Shown piece after piece: positions 62,101 to 64,000 of a stretch of 64,000 bases of DNA. The notes beneath the pieces are model-generated. The model searched no databases and had not been told where the DNA came from. It saw only the letters and a list, made by a program, of their open reading frames with translations. How positions within the stretch are numbered: position 1 is the stretch's first letter; each line of letters opens with the position of its first letter. This stretch comes from Himantopus leucocephalus (Eukaryota; Chordata; Aves; Charadriiformes; Recurvirostridae). A program made the position numbers and the translations under genes. Where the stretch lies: the NCBI GenBank assembly GCA_003993805.1, contig RSEF01000001.1, forward strand, positions 77,594,664 through 77,658,663, in the 5' to 3' direction.

Positions 62101-64000
62101 AAAACCTCAGAGGAATCAAATGAGTATAAAATGGCCCTGCATTTTTAGTGGGAAGTTACTGGGAAAATAGGTGTCCAAAAAAAATCATATCAAATGTTTA
62201 AGCAAACAAAGGAAAGCCTTTTATAAAACTGGCCTGAGTTTAGTCTATCAAGTCCGTCATTAAGCAAGTGGTCAGATATTCAATATCAGTGAGAATCTGT
62301 TAGTTATCATTGATCTGGAAAACCAAACCATTAAGGGCAATCTACTTCTATGGGGAAAAAAGAAACTATTAACTTCTCTGGCAATCCCATTGACTTCAAT
62401 GTCCAAACATTTTATTGAAAACTGAAGCTATTTGTCATACAGAAATACTTTGTTGAATTGAAGCCTAGTTTTTTAACCATAAACTTAAAAGACAAAGTTT
62501 GAGGTCTCAATTTTCAAAAAATAATGGAGCTGTAAGAAAAATTTTCTCCATCTTTCAATGTGGCTACTCTACAGTGTTGTTAGATGCCAGGCCTAGAAAT
62601 GCTTGATCTATTATTTGGGGGGGAGCTAACTCATACTTCTTTAGCACCATAGCTATAGCGATAGAAACCCCTATCCAGGTTGTCCCCTGGGTGAGTCTCG
62701 TTTTTCTGGAGACATTATTTTACAGCTGCCCCACTTCCACAGCTATCAGTAATCTTAGTGCAGGTTCCTCTTGACTGAAGCTTCTCAGCTAAGACAAATT
62801 TGAGAGTGTCAGGGAAAACTCAAAGAGTACAGCTCCAGCCTAGCTACAAAAGGAGCTTATCCTCAATTTTGATATAGTTCCTCTGCATCAGAAAATTTAA
62901 AGCAGAGTTACATGCTACTAATGACAAGACGCAGCCAGATAATGTGTAGAAGCAAGTTTATTTACTATTCCAGAGCTTAATCTGTGACTTTCAGATGTCT
63001 TCAGAGTTAGTTACATAGTATGAGAATACAGACAGGTATTTTCAGAAAGCTTCTCCAGGATGCAGGAACACTCTCCTGTTAGTAGGTAATGGAAATCGCT
63101 GCCATGTTTTGTTTTTTGTTTTTAAAAAAAAAGCTCCTTAAATGCAAGCGTTTCAGGGAAAATGATCTAGGTTCCCCTGGTGACTACAGCCTAGCACATC
63201 TTCTGGGCCAAAGCAGTAATGACAGTACAGGAATTGCAAGAACAGTACAGAAGATCATAGGCAGGATATGATAATATCTGGAAGACAATCCCAGCACCAA
63301 CAGCCAGCCTTTCCACTTGGACGTTCAGCCTCACATACGTACCCTGCCTCTGTGCAGAGAAACTCCAGATAAACAGCTCCAACGTATTTAGGGTCTCGTA
63401 CCTCTTTGCAACCAGAAGAAATGATCATTAGTAAAAGAATAATTGGACCACTACATGGTCTCTGAGGAACTGTGTATTTTACATAGAGCTAGCAGTATAC
63501 ACATACATCTGCAGCTAGCATTTCTATCTAAAGAATTTCAAATTAAGACACTCCATTGGCAAAAATAGACAAAATAAAAGAGTGTTATGATGTAAAGTTC
63601 ATACATACTGTTATTTTTGTCTTAAATCAAACAACTGGCTTCAGATAGCATAATTAAAATTGCAAACCTTTTAATCACAGCACAAGTTAGTAAGATATGG
63701 ACAGACATAATTACATAGCAAAAATTGTCTAGGCTCTGCTAACTCCAATATTAAGATATTTCATGGGAAATGGCAAAAAACAATGTCACATTATTTCTCC
63801 AATTCATTAATAAGCATGTTTTTTGCACACTATTCTTCATGGTGTATTAACTTATGACAGAGGTCAGGGCTACATTAAATTATAGGATAAATTATTATAG
63901 TTAACAGTGCTATTTGACAGCTTCTTAGGTATCTGCTGCTCTTAAACTTGTTCTGCATAGAATTATTTTTTTAACAACACAACAAGGAAAGTCTTAAATA
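59179..64000. other. Unannotated non-coding sequence to the window end, 4.8 kb
   Basis: A T-rich run lies at 59263-59289. Faint CCATTGACTTCAATG-type words (59819-59850, 60108-60150, 62387-62401) hint at further decayed palindromic repeats but cannot be delimited. No gene, RNA or other structure was recognised. Confidence 0.5.

Overview
This window reads as non-coding, A+T-rich nuclear DNA from a bird. Two things point there. One is a 5'-truncated CR1 LINE with the (ATTCTATG)n 3' end. The other is a pair of LTRs of the avian ERVL-like type, beginning TGTCCTG and ending in TTAAACCA..ACA. A run of exactly 100 Ns (565-664) marks an assembly gap. I find no rRNA, no intact tRNA, no CRISPR array, no bacterial-style operon and no protein-coding exon I can defend. 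The longest open frames (up to 143 codons) look like chance frames: they match no family I recognise, and many start at non-ATG codons or have rival frames on the other strand. The window is best read as intergenic or deep-intronic sequence.

Layout. 1-18.9 kb: mostly unique A+T-rich sequence with a few decayed amniote repeats (2.82-2.95, 9.27-9.45, 12.60-12.71 and 15.25-15.38 kb, the last with a tRNA-like pol III promoter) and one CpG-rich patch (7.34-7.75 kb). 18.9-31 kb: a MIR-like SINE, a palindromic repeat remnant next to an ancient CR1 fragment (26.5-26.96 kb), and a second ancient CR1 3' end (29.31-29.61 kb). 31-31.5 kb: C-rich tracts with G-quadruplex potential on the minus strand, then a small CpG-richer patch holding a perfect CACGTG palindrome. 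35.8-44.6 kb: more palindromic repeat remnants, a 10-bp-unit tandem repeat (36.67-36.76 kb), a MIR-like piece, and stretches that look like conserved non-coding sequence by composition only. 46.1-49.6 kb: two same-strand ERVL-type LTRs with an ancient L2-like LINE tail and an AT-rich block between them. 57.9-59.2 kb: the young CR1 on the minus strand, with recognisable but broken reverse transcriptase frames. 59.2-64 kb: unremarkable.

Functionally there is no gene system here. The sequence records successive retroelement insertions of different ages: L2-like, old CR1, MIR-like and palindromic elements first, then ERVL LTRs and one CR1. I looked for an undescribed system and found no support for one. 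The most useful leads are the LTR pair (the second with a probable 5-bp target duplication), the CpG patch, the hairpins and the possible conserved non-coding stretches. Family names for old repeats come from recognising consensus-like wording by eye, not from a search.
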